From Gordonia terrae (GTDB lineage Bacteria > Actinomycetota > Actinomycetes > Mycobacteriales > Mycobacteriaceae), in NCBI RefSeq assembly GCF_001698225.1, contig NZ_CP016594.1, positions 3,720,001-3,784,000 of the forward strand: a stretch of 64,000 nt of DNA. The letters are read 5' to 3'. This document shows, in pieces, positions 1-7,900 of this stretch; the stretch's first letter is position 1; every line of letters starts with the position of its first letter. The notes under the pieces were generated by a model that was not told where the DNA came from, did no database searches, and saw nothing but the letters and a program-made list of their open reading frames with translations. A program made the translations under genes and the position numbers.

Positions 1-555
1 ACCGAACTCGTGGTCGCCACCGGCAACGCCGGGAATCCCGCGGCCGCCGACGATCCGTCCTCACTCGCCGGCAAGGTGCTGCTGGTCACGTCGTTCACCT
101 CGGGGGCGAGCCCGCGGCCGGCGATCCTCGCCTCCGGCTTCGGGTCCACGGTGTCGCTGTGCCCCAACGCTTCCACCGGAACCGTCTACGTCGCCGACCA
201 GACAGCCACCGAAGACCGCGTGCAGGTGCTCGAGGAAGGCGGACCCAAGGTGTTGTGGACATGGCCCGACCGGCCGCAGATCGCCGGCTGCGGTGTCGCG
301 GCCGGCAGCATCTTCGTCTCGACGACGCGCACCCAGCGCATCGAGGCCATCAACGAGCCCACCCGGGAGGAGCCGACGATCACCGCGCCGGCCGTCGTGC
401 TGGAACGCCGCTACGGCGCGCTCGGCCGGATGGCCGCGCTACCCAACGGGTTGCTACAGGTGGCGACCGTCAACAAGGAGGTGGGTTCACCGAAGCCCAC
501 CGACGATCGCGTGTTCCGCTTCCTGCCGTCCGGCGGTGGCAACGACCGGACGTGA
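1..555 (+). CDS. LppZ-like PQQ-dependent sugar dehydrogenase lipoprotein, 3' part
   Basis: The reading frame is open from base 1, so the 5' part, including any signal peptide and lipobox, lies outside the window. The visible ~184 residues contain the GNAGNPAAADDPSSLAGKVL block, which resembles the glucose/sorbosone dehydrogenase signature of soluble PQQ-type beta-propeller aldose dehydrogenases. Blade-like repeats follow (YVADQ, GSIFVSTT, GRMAALPNGLLQ) and a short polar tail. The gene sits next to gatB, as lppZ (Rv3006) lies near gatB (Rv3009c) in M. tuberculosis. A role as a secreted, membrane-anchored sugar oxidoreductase or sugar-binding propeller is inferred from the family; substrate is unknown. 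Confidence 0.8.
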   Translation, partial: TELVVATGNAGNPAAADDPSSLAGKVLLVTSFTSGASPRPAILASGFGSTVSLCPNASTGTVYVADQTATEDRVQVLEEGGPKVLWTWPDRPQIAGCGVAAGSIFVSTTRTQRIEAINEPTREEPTITAPAVVLERRYGALGRMAALPNGLLQVATVNKEVGSPKPTDDRVFRFLPSGGGNDRT

Positions 556-583
556 TAGTGCTCCTGTCTTGGGAGCGACCTTG

Positions 584-675
584 TGCTCCCTGATCCGAAA
601 GAACCACAGAACCTCAGGTCCCAGTCACTTGCTCCCTAGTCCGAAAGAACCCCAAAACCGCAGGTCCCAGCCCCT
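584..675. repeat. Two tandem 46-bp repeat units
   Basis: Units 584-629 and 630-675 both begin TGCTCCCT and share CCGAAAGAACC and CAGGTCCCAG blocks; by eye 39 of 46 positions match. The same TGCTCCCT start recurs exactly one period later, at 676, where it forms the end of the adjacent inverted-repeat element. The array lies between the convergent lppZ-like and gatB genes and has no coding potential. Confidence 0.85.
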
Positions 676-791
676 TGCTCCCTGAGGTGCGAGGAGCGCA
701 AGCGACGAGCCTCGAAGGGTCTTGGCGAGGCGAATTGCGAAGACCCTTCGTGACGTGCCCTCCGCAAGCTCCGGGCACTCCTCAGGGAGCA
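676..791. repeat. 116-bp non-coding element with terminal and internal inverted repeats
   Basis: The ends are perfect 11-bp inverted repeats: TGCTCCCTGAG at 676-686 and its complement at 781-791. Inside is a second perfect 11-bp pair, CGAAGGGTCTT at 713-723 and its complement at 740-750, separated by 16 nt. The element could fold into a long nested hairpin, so it may end transcription from both flanking convergent genes. It looks like a MIRU/REP-type dispersed repeat; no transposase gene is present. Confidence 0.75.
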
Positions 792-809
792 CAGGGGGGC
801 CTGTCGTCG

Positions 810-2303
810 TCAGGAACAGGCCGCGATGACCAGTTCCTTCACGCGCGCCGGGTCTGCCTGTCCGCGAGTGGCTTTCATGACGTCGCCGACGATCTTGCCG
901 GCGGCCTGGACTTTTCCGCCGCGGATCTTCTCGGCGATGTCGGGGTTCGCGGCGAGTGCGTCGTCGACGGCCTTCTGGAGAGCCGAGTCGTCGCGCACCA
1001 CTTCGAGACCGCGATCGGCGACGATCTGCGCGGGCTCACCCTCGCCGTCGAGGACGGCGGTCGCGACCTGTTGCGCGAGTTTGGTGGTGAGCTTGCCCTC
1101 GTCGACCAGCCCGATGATCTCGGCGACCTGCGCGGGTGTGATGGTCAGGTCGGCGAGTTCGACCCCGCGTGAGTTCGCCTGCTGCGCAAGGAAGGACACC
1201 CACCAGCCGCGCGCCGCCTCGGGTGCCGCCCCGGCGTCGACGGTGGCGATGATCAGATCGACCGCGCCGACGTTGACGAGGTCACGCATCACCTCGTCGG
1301 AGACTCCCCACTCCCCCTGGATGCGGGCCCGCCGCAGCCACGGCAATTCCGGCAGGGTTGCCCGGAGTTCCTCGATCCACGCCGAATCCGGCTGCACGGG
1401 CGGAAGATCGGGCTCCGGGAAGTAGCGGTAGTCCTCGGCGGTCTCCTTGCGGCGGCCGGCCGAGGTGGTGCCGTCGGTCTCGTGGAAGTGCCGCGTCTCC
1501 TGGACGATCTCGCCCCCGGCCTGGAGGATGGCCGCCTGGCGGCGCATCTCGTAGCGGACGGCCACCTCGACGCTCTTGAGCGAGTTGACGTTCTTGGTCT
1601 CGGTGCGCGTGCCGAACTCGGTGGCGTCCTTCGTCTTCAGCGACAGGTTGACGTCGCACCGCATCGACCCCTGGTCCATGCGCACATCGGAGACGTCGAG
1701 CGACTTGAGCAGGTCACGCAGTGCCGACACGTAGGCCCTGGCGACCTCGGGCGCACGTTCCCCGGCACCTTCGATGGGCCGCGTCACGATCTCGACGAGC
1801 GGCACGCCGGCGCGGTTGTAGTCGAGCAGCGAATGACTCGCACCGTGGATCCGGCCGGTGGCGCCGCCGATGTGGAGCGACTTGCCGGTGTCCTCCTCCA
1901 TGTGGGCACGCTCGATCTCGACGCGCCAGGTGGTGCCGTCGGTGAGCAGGACATCGAGGTAACCGTCGTAGGACGTGGGCTCGTCGTACTGCGAGATCTG
2001 GTAGTTCTTCGGCTGATCCGGGTAGAAGTAGTTCTTCCGCGCGAAGACACTCGACGGCCGAATGGAGCAGTTCAGTGCCAGGCCGATGCGGATCGCGGAC
2101 TCGATCGCTTTGGCGTTGGCGACCGGGAGCGAGCCGGGCAGTCCGATGCACACCGGGCACACCTGGGTGTTGGGGTCGGCACCGAACTCGGTGGGGCACC
2201 CGCAGAACATCTTGGTCGCGGTGCCCAGCTCGACGTGCACCTCGAGGCCCATCACCGGATCGAATGCGGCGAGCACCTCGTCGTAGTCCAACAGGTCAGT
2301 CAT
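810..2303 (-). CDS. gatB: Asp-tRNA(Asn)/Glu-tRNA(Gln) amidotransferase subunit B
   Basis: GatB is the tRNA-binding/kinase subunit of the GatCAB complex, which converts mischarged Glu-tRNA(Gln) and Asp-tRNA(Asn) to the amidated forms in the cytoplasm. The 497-residue product has the GatB signature ([20 protein letters not shown] near the N-terminus), the [18 protein letters not shown] core, and a C-terminal YqeY/tail domain ending in [18 protein letters not shown]. The open frame extends further upstream, but ATG at 2303 gives the standard N-terminus ([10 protein letters not shown]). The partner genes gatC and gatA lie about 6 kb away, separated by pfkA and four accessory genes, so the complex is encoded from split loci. 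Confidence 0.96.
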   Translation of the reverse strand: MTDLLDYDEVLAAFDPVMGLEVHVELGTATKMFCGCPTEFGADPNTQVCPVCIGLPGSLPVANAKAIESAIRIGLALNCSIRPSSVFARKNYFYPDQPKNYQISQYDEPTSYDGYLDVLLTDGTTWRVEIERAHMEEDTGKSLHIGGATGRIHGASHSLLDYNRAGVPLVEIVTRPIEGAGERAPEVARAYVSALRDLLKSLDVSDVRMDQGSMRCDVNLSLKTKDATEFGTRTETKNVNSLKSVEVAVRYEMRRQAAILQAGGEIVQETRHFHETDGTTSAGRRKETAEDYRYFPEPDLPPVQPDSAWIEELRATLPELPWLRRARIQGEWGVSDEVMRDLVNVGAVDLIIATVDAGAAPEAARGWWVSFLAQQANSRGVELADLTITPAQVAEIIGLVDEGKLTTKLAQQVATAVLDGEGEPAQIVADRGLEVVRDDSALQKAVDDALAANPDIAEKIRGGKVQAAGKIVGDVMKATRGQADPARVKELVIAACS

Positions 2304-2436
2304 GGCAGTCAGTTTATGCGGCGATATCCCAGGGGCACGTTCAGGGTGATCACCGATGCCGAGAAAGTGCACCCGCTCGTAGCGTCGAAGACACCGGCGA
2401 ACGACGTCGGGATACATGCCCACCCAGGAGGCCGAC

Positions 2437-2670
2437 ATGACCACCCCACAACCCGCCTACAGCGGCCCGCGCCTGATGCGTTCGCGCACGAACTCGTGGC
2501 TGGGCGGTGTGTGCGGCGGCATCGCCGAACGCTGGGGCTGGGACCCGACACTCATCCGCGTTCTGTTCATCCTGTCGATGCTGCTGCCCGGGCCCCAGGT
2601 GCTGATCTACCTGGCTCTCTGGATCATCATCCCGCGCGAGCCCGCCGCGACGATCACCCCCGCCGCCTGA
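2437..2670 (+). CDS. PspC-domain small membrane protein
   Basis: This 77-residue protein has a PspC domain: [23 protein letters not shown], followed by a hydrophobic segment [20 protein letters not shown] that spans or inserts in the membrane and ends LWIIIP. PspC family members act in envelope stress responses; the role here is unknown. An ATG at 2416 is in frame, but ATG 2437 follows a strong AGGAGG (2424-2429), so it is preferred. It is convergent with pfkA, 13 bp away. Confidence 0.85.
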   Translation: MTTPQPAYSGPRLMRSRTNSWLGGVCGGIAERWGWDPTLIRVLFILSMLLPGPQVLIYLALWIIIPREPAATITPAA

Positions 2671-2683
2671 GGCGCTCACGGGC

Positions 2684-3718
2684 TCAGCCGAAGATGACCC
2701 GGATCTCCTTGTACTGGTCCAGCGGCACGGTCTTGAGCTCGCCGAGCGCCTCGTCGAAGGTGATGCGCGCGATCTCGGTGCCGTGCAGGGCGACCATCTG
2801 CCCCCAGCCCTTCTCGGCGACGAGGTCGGCGGTCGCCATGCCCATGCGTGTCGCCAGCACCCGGTCATAGGCCGACGGCACCCCGCCGCGCTGGATGTGA
2901 CCGAGGATGGTGGCCCGGGTCTCGATGCCGGTCCGCTCCTCGATGAGCGGCGCGAGCACCTCGGCCACGCCGCCGAGCCGGGGTCGGTTGAAGCCGTCGA
3001 GACCCTTGGTCGAGTGGGCCTCCGTCATCTCCGGGAGTGTGAACCCCTCGGCGACGACGACCATCGGCGACCGGCCACGCGACTTGACGCTGGTGACCCA
3101 GGCACAGATCTGGTCGAGGCTCTCGGGGTTCTCCGGGATGAGGATGACGTGGGCGCCGCCCGCGATCCCCGAGTGCAGGGCGATCCAGCCGGCGTGGCGG
3201 CCCATCACCTCGAGCACCATGCACCGCTTGTGCGAGTTGCCGGTGGTGCGGAGCCGGTCGATGGCCTCGGTCGCGATCTCCACCGCGGTGTTGAAGCCGA
3301 AGGTGTAATCGGTCGCCGCGATGTCGTTGTCGATGGTCTTGGGAACCCCGACGATGTTGATGCCGTCGTCGAACAGTCTCTTCGACGCCGCGGCGGTGCC
3401 CTCGCCGCCGATCGCGATCACGCCGTCGATCTCGAGATTTTTCAGCACTTTCTTGATGTTCTCGGGTCCGCCGTCGGGCTCGGAGTAGGGACCGAACCGG
3501 CTCGTGCCCAGGATGGTGCCGCCCTGGTTGGACAGGCCGCGGACCGTCGACCGGTTGAGTTCGACGATGTCGCCGTAGACGAGTCCGGCCCAGCCGTCCC
3601 GGAAGCCGACGAACTCGTGGCCGTAGACGGTCTCACCTTTGAGCACTGCGCCACGGATCACCGCGTTCAGTCCGGGGCAGTCTCCCCCGGACGTCAGAAT
3701 GCCGAACCTCTTGGCCAT
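2684..3718 (-). CDS. pfkA: 6-phosphofructokinase, ATP-type group III
   Basis: PfkA phosphorylates fructose 6-phosphate to fructose 1,6-bisphosphate in glycolysis. The 344-residue protein shows the phosphate-binding ILTSGGDCPGLNAVIRG start, the nucleotide loop GGEGT, the catalytic PKTIDNDI motif and the MGRHAGWIAL substrate site. In the GGDGS-equivalent motif the position that decides phosphoryl donor is Gly, as in ATP enzymes; PPi enzymes carry Asp there. PKTIDND has Lys where E. coli PfkA has Gly, a mark of the actinobacterial group III enzymes. It lies between gatB and gatA as in M. tuberculosis. Confidence 0.95.
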   Translation of the reverse strand: MAKRFGILTSGGDCPGLNAVIRGAVLKGETVYGHEFVGFRDGWAGLVYGDIVELNRSTVRGLSNQGGTILGTSRFGPYSEPDGGPENIKKVLKNLEIDGVIAIGGEGTAAASKRLFDDGINIVGVPKTIDNDIAATDYTFGFNTAVEIATEAIDRLRTTGNSHKRCMVLEVMGRHAGWIALHSGIAGGAHVILIPENPESLDQICAWVTSVKSRGRSPMVVVAEGFTLPEMTEAHSTKGLDGFNRPRLGGVAEVLAPLIEERTGIETRATILGHIQRGGVPSAYDRVLATRMGMATADLVAEKGWGQMVALHGTEIARITFDEALGELKTVPLDQYKEIRVIFG

Positions 3719-3809
3719 CTGGTGAGACCACCCTCCCTGTCGTCATCGGTCGAACCTGCCCGAACATCCCCAATCTAGTGCCCCGGCGAGCCGGGCGCTG
3801 GCCGCGAAA

Positions 3810-4460
3810 TCACTTGATGCCGTTCTCGTAGGCGAACACGACCGCCTGGGCTCGATCCCGGAGCCGGAGTTTGTTCAGCAGGCTGCTCACGTGTGTCTTG
3901 ACCGTCTGCTCGGTGACGAACAGGTCGGCACCGATCTCGGCGTTGGACTTGCCGTCGGCCACCAGATCCAGCACCTCGCGTTCTCGCGGGGTCAGGGTGT
4001 CGAGTTTGTCGTCCCGCGACGGCCGGCGGCGGTTGGCGGTGACCTCGGTGATGAGTCGCCGGGTGATCGACGGTGCCAGCAAGGCCTCGCCTGCGGCCAC
4101 GACGCGTACCGCGCGCACCAGCTCGTCGGCGGGTGCGTCCTTGAGCAGGAAGCCCGAGGCGCCGATTCGCAGGGCCTCGTAGACGTAGTCGTCGATGTCG
4201 AAGGTCGTGAGCATCAGCACACGCGTGGGCGGCTCGGCGGATGACGCGAGGATCTGTTCGGCCGCCCACAGCCCGTCCTTGCGCGGCATGCGCACATCCA
4301 TCAGGACGACATCGGGGCGCACCCGGCGACACACCTCGACGGCTTCGACCCCGTCGGCGGCGTCGCCGAGGACCGAGAGATCGGGTTGCGCGGCGAGCAG
4401 AGCCGAAAAGCCCTGACGCACCATGGCCTGGTCATCTGCGATGACTACGGTGATCGGCAC
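3810..4460 (-). CDS. NarL/LuxR-family response regulator
   Basis: The 216-residue protein has a receiver domain (acidic pocket ADDQ; phosphoacceptor Asp in VVLMDVRMPRKDG; conserved Thr in MLTTFD and Lys in FLLKDAP) and a C-terminal LuxR helix-turn-helix beginning LTPREREVLDLVADGKSNAE. It is a DNA-binding transcription factor controlled by phosphorylation. Its start is 9 nt after the histidine kinase stop, so the two genes form one operon. Targets are unknown; the neighbouring divergent phospholipase/hydrolase genes are a reasonable guess. Confidence 0.95.
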   Translation of the reverse strand: MPITVVIADDQAMVRQGFSALLAAQPDLSVLGDAADGVEAVEVCRRVRPDVVLMDVRMPRKDGLWAAEQILASSAEPPTRVLMLTTFDIDDYVYEALRIGASGFLLKDAPADELVRAVRVVAAGEALLAPSITRRLITEVTANRRRPSRDDKLDTLTPREREVLDLVADGKSNAEIGADLFVTEQTVKTHVSSLLNKLRLRDRAQAVVFAYENGIK

Positions 4461-4469
4461 GCCGTCACG

Positions 4470-5762
4470 CTACCGTCGTCGCGGCTGCGGCTCACCGGTA
4501 CCCGAGGAGGTCACGATCGGCTCGGGCACGACGACCTCACGTCGCGGCGCCGCCGGGATTCGAGCGCGGACGGCGAAGCCCCCGGTCGGTGTGGGCGCGG
4601 CGACCAGCGAACCACCCACCGCCTGAGCGCGATCGATCATCCCGGGGATGCCCACGCCGCTCCCCCCGATCTGCAACGGATCGGCGGTCGCGACCGTGTT
4701 GACCACGGCGACGTCGACGAGGTCGCCCTCACCGCGCGTCACCTCGACGTCCACGCGCCCACCGGGGGCGTGCCGGGTGGCATTGGCCAGCGACTCCTGC
4801 ACGATCCGATAGATCACCAGCGCAGCCGATTCGCCGACGTCACCGGTGTCGACGTCCAGCTCCAGCACGACCTCGGCGCCGGCGCGGCGTGTCTCGGCGA
4901 CCAGCGAATCGAGTTCGGCCAGGCCGGGATTGGGCGCCGCCGAAGCGGCCGCATCCTCGACGCGGAGGACCCCGAGCAACTGCCGGACCTCATCGAGGGA
5001 CGTCCGGGCCGCATCGGCGATCGCGTCGAATTCCGCTGCGGCCGAGGGACTCACATCCGGCAGGCGATATCTCGCGGTCTGTGACATCACCACCACCATC
5101 GACATCCGGTGAGCGACCACGTCGTGCAGGTCGCGGGCGATGCGCGCCCGCTCCTGGAGCACGGCCGCCTCGGCTTCGGCGGCCTCGGTCTGCTCGGTGC
5201 GAACAGCCAGCTGCCGGCGCGAGGCCATCAGGCCCCGCAACAACGCGACCACCACCGCGAGCACGGAAATTCCGAAGACCCACCCGACCCGCGCCGTCGG
5301 CTGCACGGCGAAGGCGATGACGATCGAGGTCGAGACCCAGACCACCGGAATCCATCGCAGCGGGCACTTGAGGAAGGCCATGAAGGTGAGGACCAGCAGC
5401 TCGATGAGGTGGGTCACCTGGATGGTCAGCTCCCACGTGTCCCGTACCGGGACGACGATCCCGATGAGCTGGGCGGAGACCACCGAGATCGCCCACCCCA
5501 GCAGCGGGGCCGACCACGCAAGGGCGATCGGCAGAGCCGCGAAGGCCGCGACCACGGGGAGCACGAACACCGGCATGGAGTGCGTGATGGGCAGAGTCGG
5601 CCAGGCGACCGAGTACATGACGAGCGCCACGAACAGGAAGAACCAGTTGAGTCGCGACGAGAAGTAGTGCCGCACCGCGGGGTCCTGGGCAACCGGTGCG
5701 GTCGACGCCCATTCCAGTGAGGACGCCCCCACCGCGCGGAGCTTCTTGCGGTATCCGAACAT
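4470..5762 (-). CDS. NarL-type sensor histidine kinase
   Basis: The 430-residue membrane protein has several hydrophobic segments in its first ~170 residues (for example WFFLFVALVMYSVAWPTLP), a short linker, a HisKA_3 dimerisation/phosphorylation site (ERARIARDLHDVVAHRMS, with the acceptor His in DLHD), and a C-terminal HATPase (ESLANATRHAPGG; GSGVGIPGMIDRAQAVGGS). It phosphorylates the downstream response regulator. The long membrane-embedded sensor with little extracytoplasmic sequence resembles DesK/LiaS-type envelope sensors. The ATG is preceded by TAGGGT six nt upstream, predicting a leaderless message. Confidence 0.94.
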   Translation of the reverse strand: MFGYRKKLRAVGASSLEWASTAPVAQDPAVRHYFSSRLNWFFLFVALVMYSVAWPTLPITHSMPVFVLPVVAAFAALPIALAWSAPLLGWAISVVSAQLIGIVVPVRDTWELTIQVTHLIELLVLTFMAFLKCPLRWIPVVWVSTSIVIAFAVQPTARVGWVFGISVLAVVVALLRGLMASRRQLAVRTEQTEAAEAEAAVLQERARIARDLHDVVAHRMSMVVVMSQTARYRLPDVSPSAAAEFDAIADAARTSLDEVRQLLGVLRVEDAAASAAPNPGLAELDSLVAETRRAGAEVVLELDVDTGDVGESAALVIYRIVQESLANATRHAPGGRVDVEVTRGEGDLVDVAVVNTVATADPLQIGGSGVGIPGMIDRAQAVGGSLVAAPTPTGGFAVRARIPAAPRREVVVPEPIVTSSGTGEPQPRRR

Positions 5763-5768
5763 GCCCTC

Positions 5769-5774
5769 ACCCTA
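5769..5774 (-). promoter_or_regulatory. -10 hexamer of the histidine kinase/response regulator operon
   Basis: On the minus strand TAGGGT ends 6 nt before the kinase ATG (5762). This spacing places the transcription start at or next to the start codon, as in leaderless actinobacterial mRNAs. No Shine-Dalgarno sequence is present. Confidence 0.6.
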
Positions 5775-5891
5775 GGCCCGCCGACCACTCGCCGACCTCA
5801 TACTTCCGAGGGAGACGACCCGATACCGGCGTACGGGTCCGGCGTCGTCGAACCGACCTGGGGACGACCGGGGACGGCTCCGGGGAGCGAT

Positions 5892-6626
5892 GTGCCGGTG
5901 GGATTCCGACTCATAGCGTCGATGACCATGACCGGATCAGCACACATCCGAAACACCAGGCCGGACAACGACTTCCCCGACCCGAAGAGTTTCGCCGCAC
6001 GCCGGAGACGGTCGCGGTGGTGGGCCGCGACCCTCACCCTCGCCGTTCTCTTGACCGGCCAATGGATCTCGACCGCGCACGCCGTCGCCGGCCCACTCCT
6101 CGCGCCGACGAGCACGACGGTCGCGGCACCTCCGGACGATGCCGACAATCCCTACGCGGCCGTGGTCGTCGCCCTGGTGGGACCGCGCCCGGCGACCGCG
6201 ATGGCGTCCCTCCCGGCGTCCTTCGTCGCGGCGCAGGGGTACGTTCCCCAGGTCGTCGACGGATACCCGGTCGATCCGGACGGGGACTGCTCGTCGCCGG
6301 TTCCGTTGCCGCAACACTTCACTTCCCTGTGCCGCACCCATGACTTCGGTTATGACCTGTTGCGGGCGGCACAGCATGACGGCGCCCCGCTCGGAGCGTG
6401 GGCCCGGATCGCCCTCGACCGCATGCTGATCGACCGGATGTACGCGTCCTGCCGGACGCCTACGTGCACGACAGCCGCGCACGGCGCCCGGATCGGGCTG
6501 GCGTGGAACACGTGGCGTCAGTACGGCGGTCCCCCCACCCGGGGCGAGACGCTGCCGGCACTGGTGTACACGAGCTTCCAGCGCGCCCTGGTCGACCCGG
6601 ACGAGTACGAGGTGCGGCAGCGATGA
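5892..6626 (+). CDS. Secreted prokaryotic phospholipase A2-like protein
   Basis: The 244-residue product has a basic N-region (AARRRRSRWW), a hydrophobic export segment (ATLTLAVLLTGQWISTAHA) and then a domain with the prokaryotic PLA2 signature: DGDCSSPVPLP, CRTHDFGYD (catalytic His-Asp pair) and further cysteines (CRTPTC) suited to disulfides. Family members hydrolyse the sn-2 ester of glycerophospholipids outside the cell. GTG 5892 has a GGAG four nt upstream; ATG 5922 or 5928 are alternatives that leave the signal peptide intact. The stop overlaps the next start (ATGA, 6623-6626), coupling it to a membrane alpha/beta hydrolase. Confidence 0.85.
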   Translation: MPVGFRLIASMTMTGSAHIRNTRPDNDFPDPKSFAARRRRSRWWAATLTLAVLLTGQWISTAHAVAGPLLAPTSTTVAAPPDDADNPYAAVVVALVGPRPATAMASLPASFVAAQGYVPQVVDGYPVDPDGDCSSPVPLPQHFTSLCRTHDFGYDLLRAAQHDGAPLGAWARIALDRMLIDRMYASCRTPTCTTAAHGARIGLAWNTWRQYGGPPTRGETLPALVYTSFQRALVDPDEYEVRQR

Positions 6627-7867
6627 CGTCGCATCGAGACCCGCGGCGGTTGCGCGACAGCACATTCGGGTCGTGGCCGCACCCGACCGTCAGTGTCGCG
6701 GTGATGCTCGGCCACCTCGCCGCGCTCTACCCGGGCACCCTGCCACGCGATACGACGACCACCGCGGTCCTGACCACTGTGTTCAGCGCGCTGGGGGCGT
6801 GCACCGGGATGGTCCTCGCACGGCGCAGCAAGCGCAGGCCGGATGACCAGGCGCGGCGCATCGTGTTCGGCTCTTGCCTGGTGATCCTCGGATGCGCGGT
6901 CGGCATGGCGGTCTGGTGGCAGAACCTCATCCGGTCCGCGGTCGACGTCGCACCCGCGGGTGTGGGGTGGTTCGCCGCGGCGACACTGCCGGCCGCCGTG
7001 GTCGTGGTGGCGATCGTGGCTGTCCCGCGGACCGCCGCGGTGGTCGCCGCCGGAGGCCTCGCACTCACGGCCGGACTGCTGGCACCCGCCGATGCCGGCG
7101 CCGACGAACAGCGGTTGCCGGTCTCGTCGTCGGCGCAGCACGACCCGGAAACGCTACTGCGGGGCGAGCTGAGGGTCGGTGAGTTCGACGCGGCCGCAGC
7201 CGATCTCACGCGCAGGTGGACCGCGTCGGGAGGACTCTCGGCGCGTGCGGTCGTGGTTGCGGTGCCGACCGGGTCGGGCTGGGTCGATTCCGCGGCCGTC
7301 GACGGATTCGACAGTCGTTTCGCCGGCGACGTCCGGATCCTCGCCCTCCCCTACGACCGGGTTCCGTCGTGGCAGGCCTTCGTGTCCGACCGGTCCGGAT
7401 CCGCGGAGTCGGCGATCGCCATGGTGTCGGCGCTGGCGACCGTGCTCGACGGTGTCCCCGCGCACGAACGTCCGCGAGTGATTCTCCACGGGCAGAGCCT
7501 CGGAGCCGTGGGTGCCGACGCCGCGCGGGTGTGGCTGGAGAACGAGCACTCGTCGTTGCTGGCCGAGACCGTGCTGGTCGCCCCGCCGGCGGGAACCGTC
7601 ACCCCGATCTCCCGCACCCCGCGAACGGTTCTCGCCAATTCCAGCGATCCCGTGGTGCGCTGGTCGCTCACCGAACTGTGGCGTCCGCACCGAGCGACCG
7701 ACGACACCCATGTCCGTGGTCCGCGGGTACCCGACGCGCCGTGGTTGCCCGTGATCAGCTTCGTACAGACCAGCGTCGACCTGCTCGGCGCGCTCGACGG
7801 GGCGGCCGGCGTCGGTCATCGGTATGGATCGGAGCAGGCCGGACCGCCACACCCGTTGCGGAACTGA
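6623..7867 (+). CDS. Membrane-anchored alpha/beta hydrolase (Abhydrolase_9 family)
   Basis: The 414-residue product has about five hydrophobic segments in its first 155 residues and a C-terminal hydrolase domain. Family landmarks are VPTGSGWVDSAAVDGFD, the nucleophile elbow HGQSLGAVG (Ser about residue 292), NSSDPVVRWS and VISFVQTSVDLLGAL ending near GHRYG. The closest known relatives are actinobacterial Rv1069c-like proteins of uncharacterised function, which are longer. The open frame continues upstream within the phospholipase gene, but the ATG overlapping its stop is the natural start. A lipid or lipid-ester substrate is inferred from the partner gene. Confidence 0.85.
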   Translation: MTSHRDPRRLRDSTFGSWPHPTVSVAVMLGHLAALYPGTLPRDTTTTAVLTTVFSALGACTGMVLARRSKRRPDDQARRIVFGSCLVILGCAVGMAVWWQNLIRSAVDVAPAGVGWFAAATLPAAVVVVAIVAVPRTAAVVAAGGLALTAGLLAPADAGADEQRLPVSSSAQHDPETLLRGELRVGEFDAAAADLTRRWTASGGLSARAVVVAVPTGSGWVDSAAVDGFDSRFAGDVRILALPYDRVPSWQAFVSDRSGSAESAIAMVSALATVLDGVPAHERPRVILHGQSLGAVGADAARVWLENEHSSLLAETVLVAPPAGTVTPISRTPRTVLANSSDPVVRWSLTELWRPHRATDDTHVRGPRVPDAPWLPVISFVQTSVDLLGALDGAAGVGHRYGSEQAGPPHPLRN

Positions 7868-7873
7868 GGCTCC

Positions 7874-7889
7874 GCCGCGCCGGCGCGGC
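7874..7889. terminator. GC-rich palindrome between convergent genes
   Basis: A perfect 16-bp palindrome, GCCGCGCCGGCGCGGC, lies 6 nt after the hydrolase stop and 11 nt before the gatA stop. It could form a hairpin with a small loop and may serve both convergent genes. There is no T-tract. Confidence 0.4.
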
Positions 7890-7900
7890 TCGAGGGTCCG

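Noticed and set aside
2304..2444. Extended N-terminus for gatB
   Set aside because: The extra 47 codons have no family match; ATG 2303 gives the standard GatB start.
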